From positions 47,056 to 111,055 of the forward strand of contig VGIW01000002.1 in the NCBI GenBank assembly GCA_016867715.1: a stretch of DNA of 64,000 bases, read 5' to 3'. This DNA comes from Candidatus Eisenbacteria bacterium. Lineage in GTDB: Bacteria > Orphanbacterota > Orphanbacteria > Orphanbacterales > Orphanbacteraceae. Below, piece by piece: positions 1 to 7,638 of this stretch. Made by a program: the position numbers and the translations under genes. The number at the start of each line of letters is the position of its first letter. The stretch's first letter is position 1. A model generated the notes under the pieces. The model was not told where the DNA came from. It saw only the letters and a list, made by a program, of their open reading frames with translations, and searched no databases.

Positions 1-2
1 AG

Positions 3-362
3 AGGATCTACAACGAGGCGGCCGCCTACGCGAACGAACGCGTCTCGCCGGACGAGATCGTGGTCGTCGACGCGCTCCCCTTCGAAAGCCCGCTCTATCT
101 GCACTCGTCCACGTGCAATGCGAGGTTCGCGTGCTATCGGGAGGGGCGCCTCGCACTTCTCGTCCCCTGGGTCTTCGAGAACTACAAACGTCGCGGGTTC
201 GACGGCGCCGCGTGGGGCGAGGTTCACGAGCGCGAGATCCGCGAAACCTGGCGATTGGAGAAGCGCTTTCTCGCGAACGGCCGGCCGATCCTCGAGATCT
301 ACGCGAACCCTGCCTTCTTGCCGCGGAGCGAGAAGAACGGGCCGCCGGAAGCCGGACCCTGA
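3..362 (+). CDS. C-terminal part of an unrecognised protein (5' end outside window)
   Basis: The reading frame is open from the left edge and ends in TGA at 360-362, so only about 119 C-terminal residues are visible. I do not recognise the family. The visible part is mixed hydrophobic and charged, with several aromatic residues and no predicted membrane segment. It ends in a polar tail rich in Gly and Pro. A GTG at position 60 could be read as a start, but the frame continues upstream without a stop, so I treat the gene as truncated by the window. It converges on the PEP-binding gene, with only 15 bp between the two stop codons. Confidence 0.55.
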   Translation, partial: RIYNEAAAYANERVSPDEIVVVDALPFESPLYLHSSTCNARFACYREGRLALLVPWVFENYKRRGFDGAAWGEVHEREIRETWRLEKRFLANGRPILEIYANPAFLPRSEKNGPPEAGP

Positions 363-377
363 TCGCGCCCCCTTTCC

Positions 378-2711
378 TCAGACCTTCGGGCCGAGGACGG
401 CGAGCGCCTTCTGTTTGTCCGTGTTCATATAGAGGTGAAGGAAAAGGCCTCCCCTGGCGCTCGGCACGTGGATCACACGGACCGCCTCCGCCTCTTCGGC
501 TGCCTCGGGGAAGAGCGAAACGAGCATGTTTGGGGACTCTCGGAAGAAACGCTCGTTGAAGAGATTTCCGCTCTCGTCCGGATAGAGGGGAAGATAGAAG
601 ATCCCGGACTCGATGAGATCCTGGAAGAAGTGCGTGCCGAACGAGACCTCGGGCGTGTATCCCCCGCGGGCGCGCGCGATCTCGATGAGCGCCTTCGTCC
701 GGTGGATGTCCGCGTAGCGGACACGCACGCCGAGGTCGATGTTGTTCGACCCCCAGCGCCCCGGCCCCATCAGGACGAAGCGGGAGTGCTCGAGCCGGTC
801 GTTGAGGCGTCCGACGAGGCGGCCGATCGCGCTCTTCTTCTCCGCCGTCGGGACGCGCCCGTAGTCGACAGGATCGATGTAGATGACGTACTCGATGTCG
901 ACGATCTTCCCGGTCGGAACGAAGCGTGAAGCGCTGAACACCTTCTGCTCGTCCGGCGTGTCTTCGGGAAGCGCGACTTCGGACGCTTGAATCCGCTCCG
1001 CCTGCGGGCGTGCTTGAAGGATGAAGAAGGTCCGCCCGTCGAACGCGAACTCGACGTCGATCGGAGAATTGTAGGCCGCCGAGAGAACCTCGAGAATCTC
1101 GCGAAGAAAAGACGGGAACGGCCCGGAGAGGAGCCCGTCGAAGGTCACGACGAGGGACGATTTCTTCGCCGCGAACCGGCTTGAGGCCGGCGCGGCGATC
1201 ATCCCGTGCTCCGCGATCGAAACGATGCGGTGAAGATCGGGAAAGGATTCGTCCCCGAGAAGATCGAGGAGAGGAACCCGCTCGAAGCGGTTCGTCTCCA
1301 GGTTGATCGCGTCGACGGTTCTTTGCGAATAGCGGATGATCTCCTCCGCCCCGATCTCCGGGCGAAGAGTCGGGTTCCCGAGGGGGACCATCCTCGGGTA
1401 GTCGTCTCCCACGCGGTCGACCGCGCGCGTCCCAAGACCGAGGACGATCCGCGCGAGCCCTTCCTCCCTGCGGATGCGCGGGCTCCAGCGCCACTCGTTT
1501 TGAGAAAAAGCGACCCCGGCCCACGCGGGGAGCCAGTAGCGGCCGTGGCGGAAACCGACCACCTTCTGGATGAGGACCGCCATCTTCTCGTCGTAGTCGA
1601 TCAGACTTCTCTCGCGCCGGTAGAGGATCGGGTCGGGGCCGAGCGTCGAGGCGTACACCTCCGCGATCGCGCCGATCAGCTGCTCCAACCGTCGTTCGAT
1701 CCGCCCCTGGTTGCCGAGAAAGATCGACTCGTACTTTCCGGAGAACGCGGAGCCGAAGTTGTCCTCCAGAAGACTCGAGGAGCGGATCACGAGGGGAGAG
1801 TCGCCGACCCGTTCGAGAAGACCCCGCAGCTCCCGCATGATATACGGCGCGAACTGTCCGTTTTTGAAGATCTCGCGGATCAGGGGATACGAACGGCGAA
1901 TCTCGGAGATCGGTTTGTACTTGATGTCGTAATAATCCATGAGGCCGTTCCGCTGCACGAACTCGGTGAAGTGATCCGAGCGCACGTAGTACGACTCGGG
2001 GGTGCCGAGCGGGAAGGGAGCCTCGCGCCCCGACTTCTCGAAATGCCGCCGCACGATCTTGTGCGCGAGGACCATCCCTGCCGCCTTCCCGCCCACCTTC
2101 CCGAGCCCCGCGCGCGGGCCGATGGCGTTTCCGACGATCGGGAGCATATCCTCGACCGCGAGATGGCGCTTCGCGACCCCGATGAACTCGAGACGGTCAC
2201 TCAGGAAGTGGCGGATGAGCGCAACCCGCACCCCCGTTGACTCCTCTTGCAGCGGGTCGTATCCCGGCTCTTTGGGGAGAGCGCAATACTCGCGGACTTT
2301 GTCGGCGAGGAGCTGAAACGAGACGCCCGGCACGTTCGCGATCTCCTCGAGGGTGCGTGCTCTCTCGGCGCGCCTCGCCTGATGGACGGCGTTGTCCACA
2401 TCCTCGGGCGTGAGGTGCTCCGCGGTGTACCGCTCGACCAGAGCATACACGGCGTCCCGGAGACCGGAGTCCCAGCGGATCGAGAGACCGCGGTTCGGAT
2501 CGTCGCTTGCGGCCCGTGGGATTCCTTCCCCCTCGATCATGCGGCCCGCCTCGTCGTGGATCGTGTCGATCGTGACGCAGCCCTTTGTGTGGAGCAGGAT
2601 GAGCAGGTTTCTGTAGATCCGCGCGGCTATCGCCGAGCCTTCCTCGAGCCGCTCGCGAAGCCGCTCGGCGGTCGCGCGGCCGCGAGCGGGGGGAGGAGCC
2701 TCTTCCTTCAT
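378..2711 (-). CDS. PEP/pyruvate-binding domain protein (PPDK_N type)
   Basis: A 777-residue protein related to the N-terminal ATP/PEP-binding domain of phosphoenolpyruvate synthase and pyruvate phosphate dikinase. The diagnostic stretch near residues 310-335 reads VIRSSSLLEDNFGSAFSGKY, the usual nucleotide-binding signature of this domain. A glycine-rich LGKVGGKAAGM lies near residue 205. The first 190 or so residues are an extra helical region. I see no swivelling phosphohistidine domain (a TxxGG...H motif) and no TIM-barrel PEP-utilising domain, so it is probably not a complete dikinase or synthase. The real substrate is unknown. The ATG follows GAGGAG with good spacing. It lies downstream of glutamate dehydrogenase on the same strand, separated by a strong hairpin. 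Confidence 0.8.
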   Translation of the reverse strand: MKEEAPPPARGRATAERLRERLEEGSAIAARIYRNLLILLHTKGCVTIDTIHDEAGRMIEGEGIPRAASDDPNRGLSIRWDSGLRDAVYALVERYTAEHLTPEDVDNAVHQARRAERARTLEEIANVPGVSFQLLADKVREYCALPKEPGYDPLQEESTGVRVALIRHFLSDRLEFIGVAKRHLAVEDMLPIVGNAIGPRAGLGKVGGKAAGMVLAHKIVRRHFEKSGREAPFPLGTPESYYVRSDHFTEFVQRNGLMDYYDIKYKPISEIRRSYPLIREIFKNGQFAPYIMRELRGLLERVGDSPLVIRSSSLLEDNFGSAFSGKYESIFLGNQGRIERRLEQLIGAIAEVYASTLGPDPILYRRERSLIDYDEKMAVLIQKVVGFRHGRYWLPAWAGVAFSQNEWRWSPRIRREEGLARIVLGLGTRAVDRVGDDYPRMVPLGNPTLRPEIGAEEIIRYSQRTVDAINLETNRFERVPLLDLLGDESFPDLHRIVSIAEHGMIAAPASSRFAAKKSSLVVTFDGLLSGPFPSFLREILEVLSAAYNSPIDVEFAFDGRTFFILQARPQAERIQASEVALPEDTPDEQKVFSASRFVPTGKIVDIEYVIYIDPVDYGRVPTAEKKSAIGRLVGRLNDRLEHSRFVLMGPGRWGSNNIDLGVRVRYADIHRTKALIEIARARGGYTPEVSFGTHFFQDLIESGIFYLPLYPDESGNLFNERFFRESPNMLVSLFPEAAEEAEAVRVIHVPSARGGLFLHLYMNTDKQKALAVLGPKV

Positions 2712-2734
2712 GCGCCCTCTCCTCGCGTAGACGC

Positions 2735-2766
2735 CCGAGGGCCGGACGCGGCGGCCCGGCCCTCGG
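2735..2766 (-). terminator. Strong intergenic hairpin after glutamate dehydrogenase
   Basis: A perfect 11-bp inverted repeat (CCGAGGGCCGG, 2735-2745, and CCGGCCCTCGG, 2756-2766) with a 10-nt loop sits in the 79-bp gap between gdhA and the PEP-binding gene. There is no T-tract, so it may attenuate, terminate by another mechanism, or stabilise the upstream mRNA 3' end. Confidence 0.5.
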
Positions 2767-2790
2767 CCTCGTTGTGCGATCGTCGGTCGC

Positions 2791-4044
2791 CTACACCCAT
2801 CCGCGAAGCTTGCAGGCCTCGGCGACGCGGTTGACGGCCACCATGTATGCGGCCAGACGCATGTGGACCTTCTCCTTCTTATGCATCTCGTACACCGTGT
2901 GGAAGGCTTTGGTCATCTTCTCGTCGAGGCGGGAGTGCACTTCCTCGAGCGGCCAGTAGAAGTTGTACGTGTTCTGGACCTGCTCGAAATAGCTGACCGT
3001 GACGCCGCCCGCGTTCGCAAGGAAGTCCGGCAGCACGAAGACCCCTTTCTCATAAAGGATCTTGTCCGCTTCCGGGGTCGTCGGCCCGTTGGCGAGCTCG
3101 CACGAGATCTTCGCCTTGATCCGGCCGGCGTTCTTTCCCGTGATGACGTTCTCGAGCGCGGAGGGGAAGAGAACCGTGACTTCGAGCTCCAGAATCTCCT
3201 CGTTCGAGATCGGCTTCGAGTTCTTGAAGCCGTCGATCTTGCCGGTCCTCAGCTTGTAGTCGACCAGGGCTTGCGCGTCGAGGCCGTCCGGATTGTACAC
3301 GCCGCCGCGGGAGTCGCTCGCCGCCACGATCTTGAGGCCGAGGATCTCTTGGCCGAGGATCGCGCCGAACTGGCCGGCGTTGCCGAAGCCTTGAATCGCC
3401 GCCGTCTTTCCCTTGAGGTCGAGGCCGAGCATCTTGGCCGCCTCTCGCACGCAGTAGACGCCCCCGCGCGCGGTCGCATCGCCGCGCCCTTGGGAACCTC
3501 CGAGCGCGAGCGGCTTGCCGGTGATGACGCCCGGATGGGCCTCCTTCTCGATCGTCTCGAACTCGTCCATCATCCACGCCATGATCTGCGGGGTGGTGTA
3601 GACGTCCGGAGCCGGCACGTCCTTCGTCACGCCGAGGATTCGGCCGACGGCGCGGATGTACGCGCGGGCGAGCCGCTCCTTCTCCGCCTCGGAAAGATCC
3701 TTCGGGTTGCAAGTAATGCCACCTTTGCCGCCGCCGAGCGGAATATCGACAACCGACGTCTTCCATGTCATCCACGCGGCGAGCGCCCGCACCGTGTCGA
3801 TCGTCTCGTCCGGGTGCCAGCGAAGACCGCCCTTGGTCGGCCCGCGCGCGTTGTTGTATTGGACGCGGTACCCGCGGAAGATCTTCACACTTCCATCGTC
3901 CATGCGGAGCGGAATCGTGACGACGAACTCCCGGAGGGGCCAGCGGAGAAACTCCCGCGTGGCCTGATCGAGGCCGAGCTTCTCCGCCGCCTCGTCCAGC
4001 TGCTGCTGGGCGATGGCAAACGGGTTCATACCGGTGGATGTCAT
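2791..4044 (-). CDS. gdhA: Glutamate dehydrogenase (Glu/Leu/Phe/Val dehydrogenase family)
   Basis: A 417-residue cytoplasmic oxidoreductase that interconverts glutamate and 2-oxoglutarate plus ammonia using NAD(P). Visible family features are the catalytic-lysine loop PLGGGKGGI near residue 105, the preceding KGGLRWHP substrate-binding segment, a conserved Asp region (PAPDVYT) and the Rossmann dinucleotide-binding loop [11 protein letters not shown] near residue 215. The length fits hexameric bacterial and archaeal GDHs of about 415-430 residues. The ATG at 4044 is preceded by GGGAGGT at good spacing. An in-frame ATG five codons later (4029) is less well placed. A promoter-like sequence and a possible MarR operator lie upstream. 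The divergent MarR gene may regulate it. Confidence 0.93.
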   Translation of the reverse strand: MTSTGMNPFAIAQQQLDEAAEKLGLDQATREFLRWPLREFVVTIPLRMDDGSVKIFRGYRVQYNNARGPTKGGLRWHPDETIDTVRALAAWMTWKTSVVDIPLGGGKGGITCNPKDLSEAEKERLARAYIRAVGRILGVTKDVPAPDVYTTPQIMAWMMDEFETIEKEAHPGVITGKPLALGGSQGRGDATARGGVYCVREAAKMLGLDLKGKTAAIQGFGNAGQFGAILGQEILGLKIVAASDSRGGVYNPDGLDAQALVDYKLRTGKIDGFKNSKPISNEEILELEVTVLFPSALENVITGKNAGRIKAKISCELANGPTTPEADKILYEKGVFVLPDFLANAGGVTVSYFEQVQNTYNFYWPLEEVHSRLDEKMTKAFHTVYEMHKKEKVHMRLAAYMVAVNRVAEACKLRGWV

Positions 4045-4109
4045 GGACAGCTACCTCCCAGTTCCTTGTGGGTTGTGGATCCGGCCGTTTCCGGCCCTTG
4101 ACGCAAAAC

Positions 4110-4123
4110 ACCTAACTCTAGGT
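4110..4123. promoter_or_regulatory. Candidate MarR operator overlapping the gdhA -10 box
   Basis: The inverted repeat ACCTA-actc-TAGGT overlaps the gdhA -10 element in the divergent gdhA/marR intergenic region. MarR proteins usually bind short palindromes near their own promoters, so this is a plausible operator. The assignment is positional only. Confidence 0.35.
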
Positions 4124-4144
4124 CTGCATTCGCGTTTTCGTCAA
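4115..4144 (-). promoter_or_regulatory. Sigma70-like promoter of gdhA
   Basis: On the minus strand, TTGACG (complement of 4139-4144), an 18-nt spacer and TAGAGT (complement of 4115-4120). The predicted RNA start is about 60 nt upstream of the gdhA ATG. Match judged by eye. Confidence 0.5.
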
Positions 4145-4202
4145 GCCGCGGCAAGGGCGCGGGGGCGCGAAAAATATCTCCCATGGCTGACAATTTCTTC
4201 TT

Positions 4203-4760
4203 ATGTCTACAGGCATGAAATCGAATGGAAGCCTGCGGGCGCTGATCGAGCAGACCAAACCGTTCCCAAACCTGGAGACGGAACTGATTGTTTCTTTGCA
4301 AGTTACGCTTGATCGCGCGCTCGACGTCGCCCACCGGCCTCTCCGGCTCTTCAGGCTTTCCCGGGAGCAGTACAACGTCCTCCGGATCCTTCGAGGAGCG
4401 GGGGGGAAGGGGCTTCCCACGCATCGCGTGGCGTCGCGCATGGTCTCGCGCGAGCCGAACATCGCCAGGCTCGTCGCGAAGCTCGAGGGGAAGATGCTCG
4501 TTCGCCGGAACCGCTCTCCGCGCGACGGGAGAATCCGCACCCTCCGGATCACGCCGGAAGGGCTTCGGGTGCTCGCCGATCTGGACGGCCCGATCGGCGC
4601 GAGCACGGAGCGCGCGGTGCGCGGCCTCGATGAGAAGGAGATCGACACGCTTCTTGCGCTGCTCGACAAGATCCGCCGGCCGCTCGTCGCGGACGGAGAA
4701 CCGCTCCCCGCTCCTGGAACGGACGGGGGCACCGAAACGACCGAAAGGAGGAAGCAATGA
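4203..4760 (+). CDS. MarR family transcriptional regulator
   Basis: A 185-residue winged-helix regulator. The central region reads as the MarR DNA-binding domain: RLSREQYNVLRILRGAG, then THRVASRMVSREPNIARLV as the recognition helix and the KLEGKMLVRRNRSPRDGR wing with the conserved D-x-R (around residues 55-115). Flanking helices would make the dimer interface. It is divergent from gdhA. Its stop overlaps the start of the YceI-like gene (ATGA), so the two are almost certainly co-transcribed. A regulated YceI-type protein next to a MarR sensor fits a response to small lipophilic or phenolic ligands, but the ligand is not readable. The ATG choice is the first in frame and no strong Shine-Dalgarno is visible. 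Confidence 0.88.
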   Translation: MSTGMKSNGSLRALIEQTKPFPNLETELIVSLQVTLDRALDVAHRPLRLFRLSREQYNVLRILRGAGGKGLPTHRVASRMVSREPNIARLVAKLEGKMLVRRNRSPRDGRIRTLRITPEGLRVLADLDGPIGASTERAVRGLDEKEIDTLLALLDKIRRPLVADGEPLPAPGTDGGTETTERRKQ

Positions 4761-5347
4761 AGGCACAGAGTCGAACGCTCGCGCTCGTCGCCGTCTTTGC
4801 GCTGATCCCGGGGCTGGCCGGGGCCGCGGAATGGGAGATCGACCGCGCGCACTCGGGGATCGCGTTCACGATCCGCCATCTCGGGATCTCGAACGTGAAA
4901 GGGATGTTCACCGACTTCACCGGGTCGGTGGCTTTCGACGAGGAGAAGCTCGAGGGCGGATCGGTGTCGATCCGCGTGAAGGCGGGGAGCGTCGATACGC
5001 AGAACGAAAAGCGCGACGAGCATCTTCGCGGCGCCGACTTCTTCGATGTCGCGAACTACCCGGAGATCGTCTTCACGAGTACCGGGGTCGCGAAGAGCGA
5101 GGAAGGTCACGTCCTGCGCGGCATGCTCCGTATTCTGGACATGGAACGCCCCGTCGAGATCCCTTTCGAGTACCTCGGATCGATCCAAGATCCGTGGGGC
5201 GGGACGCGCGCCGGGTTCGAGGGTCGGCTCAAGCTGACGCGCGAGGAGTTCGGCGTCGGCTGGAAGGATACGAAGTACCGGCCTCCGCTCATCGCGAACG
5301 AGGTGGTGCTGACGTTCAGTCTGGAGCTCATCAAGAAGGCCGGATAG
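4757..5347 (+). CDS. YceI-family periplasmic lipid-binding protein
   Basis: A 196-residue protein with an N-terminal signal peptide (hydrophobic core about residues 8-20, cleavage after AGA). It is followed by the YceI beta-barrel fold, which starts at EWEIDRAHSGIAFTIRHLG. Characteristic elements are the NEKRDEHLRGADFFD segment near residue 83 and repeated beta-strands. YceI proteins are lipocalin-like and bind polyisoprenoid or other long lipids in the periplasm. Its start overlaps the MarR stop and is preceded by GAAAGGAGG, so expression is probably tied to that regulator. The next gene is convergent and separated by a strong hairpin. Confidence 0.9.
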   Translation: MKAQSRTLALVAVFALIPGLAGAAEWEIDRAHSGIAFTIRHLGISNVKGMFTDFTGSVAFDEEKLEGGSVSIRVKAGSVDTQNEKRDEHLRGADFFDVANYPEIVFTSTGVAKSEEGHVLRGMLRILDMERPVEIPFEYLGSIQDPWGGTRAGFEGRLKLTREEFGVGWKDTKYRPPLIANEVVLTFSLELIKKAG

Positions 5348-5370
5348 GAAAAGCCGGAAGCCGGGAAGCC

Positions 5371-5408
5371 GGGGACAGGCACCCGTGTCTCAATAGGTGC
5401 CTGTCCCC
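5371..5408. repeat. 13-bp inverted repeat (REP-like), possible bidirectional terminator
   Basis: GGGGACAGGCACC (5371-5383) and its exact complement GGTGCCTGTCCCC (5396-5408) flank a 12-nt loop, exactly between two convergent genes. It shares the core GGTGCCTG with the repeat at 33916-33959. It is either a dispersed REP-type element or a bidirectional terminator, or both. Confidence 0.6.
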
Positions 5409-5415
5409 AACCGAG

Positions 5416-6033
5416 CTATTCGGTCGATACGCGCCTCACCGAGAGGATCTCGATCGGATCGAGAGGGACATCCTTCGGCAGCTGCCCCATCGCTCCGGTC
5501 TTCACGGCGCGGATCTTGTCCACGACGTCCATCCCCTCCACCACCCGTCCGAACACGCAGTAGCCGAAACGAGCTTCGCCGTCGAAGTGATCGAGGTTCG
5601 TGTTGTCCTGGACGTTGATGAAGAACTGGCTGGTTGCGGAATGCGGCTCGGGGAGCCGCGCCATCGCGATCGTCCCGCGCGTGTTCGAGAGCCCGTTGTC
5701 CGCTTCGTTCTTGACGGCGGGTTTGGTCGGCTTGCGCGCGAGATCCTTCGTGAAGCCGCCTCCTTGAATGACGAAGCTCTCGATCACCCGATGGAAGATC
5801 GTTCCATCGTAAAACTTCTCGTCCGCGTAGGAGAGGAAGTTCTCTACGGTGATCGGCGCCTTGTCGGCGAATAGCTCGATTCGGATGTCTCCCAGCGTGG
5901 TCTTCATGAGAACCATCGGGTTCGTTCGGACCTCCTCGGCAACCGATTGCTGAACGGTTTCCGAAATCTGCGCGCTTCCCGCGCCCGCCGCAAGAAAGAG
6001 CAGCGCGGAAATCGTCGGTAGGTGTCGTCTCAT
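5416..6033 (-). CDS. Secreted peptidyl-prolyl cis-trans isomerase (cyclophilin)
   Basis: A 205-residue cyclophilin with an N-terminal signal peptide (cleavage near GSAQ), so probably a periplasmic folding catalyst for prolyl peptide bonds. The domain begins about residue 40 (KTTLGDIRIELFADKAPITV). It carries the active-site stretch FHRVIESFVIQGG, with the catalytic Arg, and SQFFINVQDN further on. The helix-loop between them is short, as in bacterial PpiA/PpiB. The ATG follows AAGGAAAGGGA. The gene converges on the YceI-like gene and its own upstream neighbour is divergent. Confidence 0.92.
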   Translation of the reverse strand: MRRHLPTISALLFLAAGAGSAQISETVQQSVAEEVRTNPMVLMKTTLGDIRIELFADKAPITVENFLSYADEKFYDGTIFHRVIESFVIQGGGFTKDLARKPTKPAVKNEADNGLSNTRGTIAMARLPEPHSATSQFFINVQDNTNLDHFDGEARFGYCVFGRVVEGMDVVDKIRAVKTGAMGQLPKDVPLDPIEILSVRRVSTE

Positions 6034-6165
6034 CGGCAGTCCCTTTCCTTGTCGGTTCGTCTCCGTTTCCTTCTCCCGAGTCTTAGAACCCGGAGACTAT
6101 CAGAAGTTCCCGGAGGGGGCAATCCTCGGGATGGCCCCTCATGGAGTGTGCACCGCCACGGCCTC

Positions 6166-6174
6166 TGCTATGCT
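6166..6174 (+). promoter_or_regulatory. Extended -10 promoter element
   Basis: TGC followed by TATGCT (6169-6174) gives an extended -10. No clear -35 is seen. It is about 95 nt upstream of the GTG start of the metallopeptidase gene. Confidence 0.35.
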
Positions 6175-6270
6175 GAACGGAGACCGGCCTCGCGGGGAAG
6201 GGGCCGTCGAGCGACGCGAACGAACGTTCGGGAGAACTCATCCCCGCGCCCGAACACGCGAGGTGCGCCC

Positions 6271-7086
6271 GTGGACGAAACGGACCGGAGGATCGCCGAG
6301 AAGATCGAGGCGATCGAGGAGAAGCTGGACGAAGGGGAAGCGGAAGAGGCGCTCCGCCTCGCCGACCATGCGGTCCGGGAGTTCCCGGACGCGCCGGATC
6401 TCCTCGCGCTTCGCGGGGACGCGCTCTGGGCGCTCGGGGGAGTGCGCGCGGCCTGTGAGGACTACGAGCTTGCCGTCGAGATGCTCCCCGACGCGGCGGA
6501 TCTTCTCGCGGGGCTCGCGCGGATCCGCTTCTCGCTCGGGGACTTCCTCGGCGCGAGGCGACGCGCCGAGGAGGCGCTGAAGATCGAGGAGAGGGCGGAG
6601 GCGCTCGACGTGCTGAGCCGCCTCGCCGAGCGCGCGGGGCGTCTCAAAGATGCGGACCGCTTCGCGGAACGCGCGGCCCGCGCCGACCCGGAGGGCTTCC
6701 CGCGGCCCTTCCGAATTCCGGAGAAGGACTTCCTGCGGGCGGTCGAGGAGGCGATCGACCGGCTTCCGGAGCGGTTTCGGGACGCGGTCCGGGAGAAGAA
6801 CGTCGCCATCCTCGTCGAGCCGGTTCCTCCGGAGGAGATCCTTCTCGAGGAGGAGCCTCCTTTCGACCCCTCGATCCTCGGGCTCTATCGGGGGATCCCG
6901 CTTCCCGATCGGGAGGCCGGCTCGCAAAGGGTCCCGGACACGATCCATCTCTTCCGCCACAACATCGAGAGGGCGGCCGCGGATCGCGAGACCCTGGTCG
7001 AGGAGATCGCGATCACCGTCTACCACGAACTCGGACACTTCTTCGGGTTGGACGAAGAGGATCTCGACGAGCTCGACCTCGGCTAG
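6271..7086 (+). CDS. TPR-containing zincin-like metallopeptidase (MMP-family fold)
   Basis: A 271-residue protein. Residues 1-150 are helical TPR-like repeats (alanine-rich pairs such as ALRLADHAVREFPDAPDLLA). The C-terminal part is a small metallopeptidase domain of the 'zinicin-like' family found in many bacteria. It ends with the zinc motif VYHELGHFFGLDEEDL, where the HExxH histidines and a downstream acidic residue are visible. No signal peptide is present. I chose GTG 6271, preceded by GAGGTG, because the open frame upstream is Arg-rich and without codon-bias support. The TAG stop overlaps the stop of convergent sixA in the palindrome CTAG. The substrate is unknown. Confidence 0.75.
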   Translation: MDETDRRIAEKIEAIEEKLDEGEAEEALRLADHAVREFPDAPDLLALRGDALWALGGVRAACEDYELAVEMLPDAADLLAGLARIRFSLGDFLGARRRAEEALKIEERAEALDVLSRLAERAGRLKDADRFAERAARADPEGFPRPFRIPEKDFLRAVEEAIDRLPERFRDAVREKNVAILVEPVPPEEILLEEEPPFDPSILGLYRGIPLPDREAGSQRVPDTIHLFRHNIERAAADRETLVEEIAITVYHELGHFFGLDEEDLDELDLG

Positions 7087-7532
7087 CGATGCGGTTTGTA
7101 CCGGCCGTGGAAGCTCCAGGCTATCCCTTCACGCTTCAAGTGAACGGCGGCGGCCGGAGGGAGCTTCAGGGCGTACTCTTTCCCCACGAGCCGGGTGAGG
7201 AGAAGCTCGAGGTGGGGCAAGTGCCCCACGACGGCGATGTCCTCTTCGATCGAGGAAAGCTCCTGCGCGATCGCGTCAATTTCGTCGTTCGGGTCGAGCC
7301 CCTTCCTCACCTCGATCGCGGCCGAGCGCCCGACCCTGTCGGTCAGGATCTCCGCGGTCTGGCGGGCGCGCGTCTTCCCGCTGTGGAGGATCCGCTCCAC
7401 GCGGATGCCCGCCGCGGCGAGCTGATCGGCGACGTAGATCGAGTCGGCGATGCCCGTCTCGGTGAGGCCCCGGTCGGGGTCCGTGTCGGAGGGCATCGCG
7501 TGCCCGTGGCGCATGATGACGATGTCCGGCAT
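7083..7532 (-). CDS. sixA: SixA-type phosphohistidine phosphatase
   Basis: A 149-residue histidine-phosphatase-superfamily protein. The N-terminal catalytic signature IVIMRHGHAMPS supplies the nucleophilic His in the RHG motif. The second conserved His is in VVGHLPHLE near residue 98. Length and order match SixA, which dephosphorylates phosphohistidine in HPt domains. No phosphorelay gene is adjacent, so its partner is unknown. The ATG at 7532 is preceded by GAGGTG. The frame stays open further upstream but with non-coding character. A good promoter lies 50-80 nt upstream. It is divergent from the Mut7-C/CheR fusion. Confidence 0.88.
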   Translation of the reverse strand: MPDIVIMRHGHAMPSDTDPDRGLTETGIADSIYVADQLAAAGIRVERILHSGKTRARQTAEILTDRVGRSAAIEVRKGLDPNDEIDAIAQELSSIEEDIAVVGHLPHLELLLTRLVGKEYALKLPPAAAVHLKREGIAWSFHGRYKPHR

Positions 7533-7582
7533 AGGATTCACCTCGCGAGAAAGTCGGCGCTTGGTTCCGGCGCTCCCGCGTG

Positions 7583-7611
7583 ATTCTATCGAAGGGGCGA
7601 GGGCGGGGCAA
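7583..7611 (-). promoter_or_regulatory. Sigma70-like promoter of sixA
   Basis: On the minus strand, TTGCCC (complement of 7606-7611), a 17-nt spacer and TAGAAT (complement of 7583-7588), about 50 nt upstream of the sixA ATG. Confidence 0.5.
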
Positions 7612-7638
7612 GAGCCGCGCCGCGCGGCGGGATTCCGA

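Noticed and set aside
4728..4738. GGCACCGAAAC resembling half of the REP-like repeat
   Set aside because: It is inside the end of the MarR gene with no palindromic partner. Coincidence is likely.
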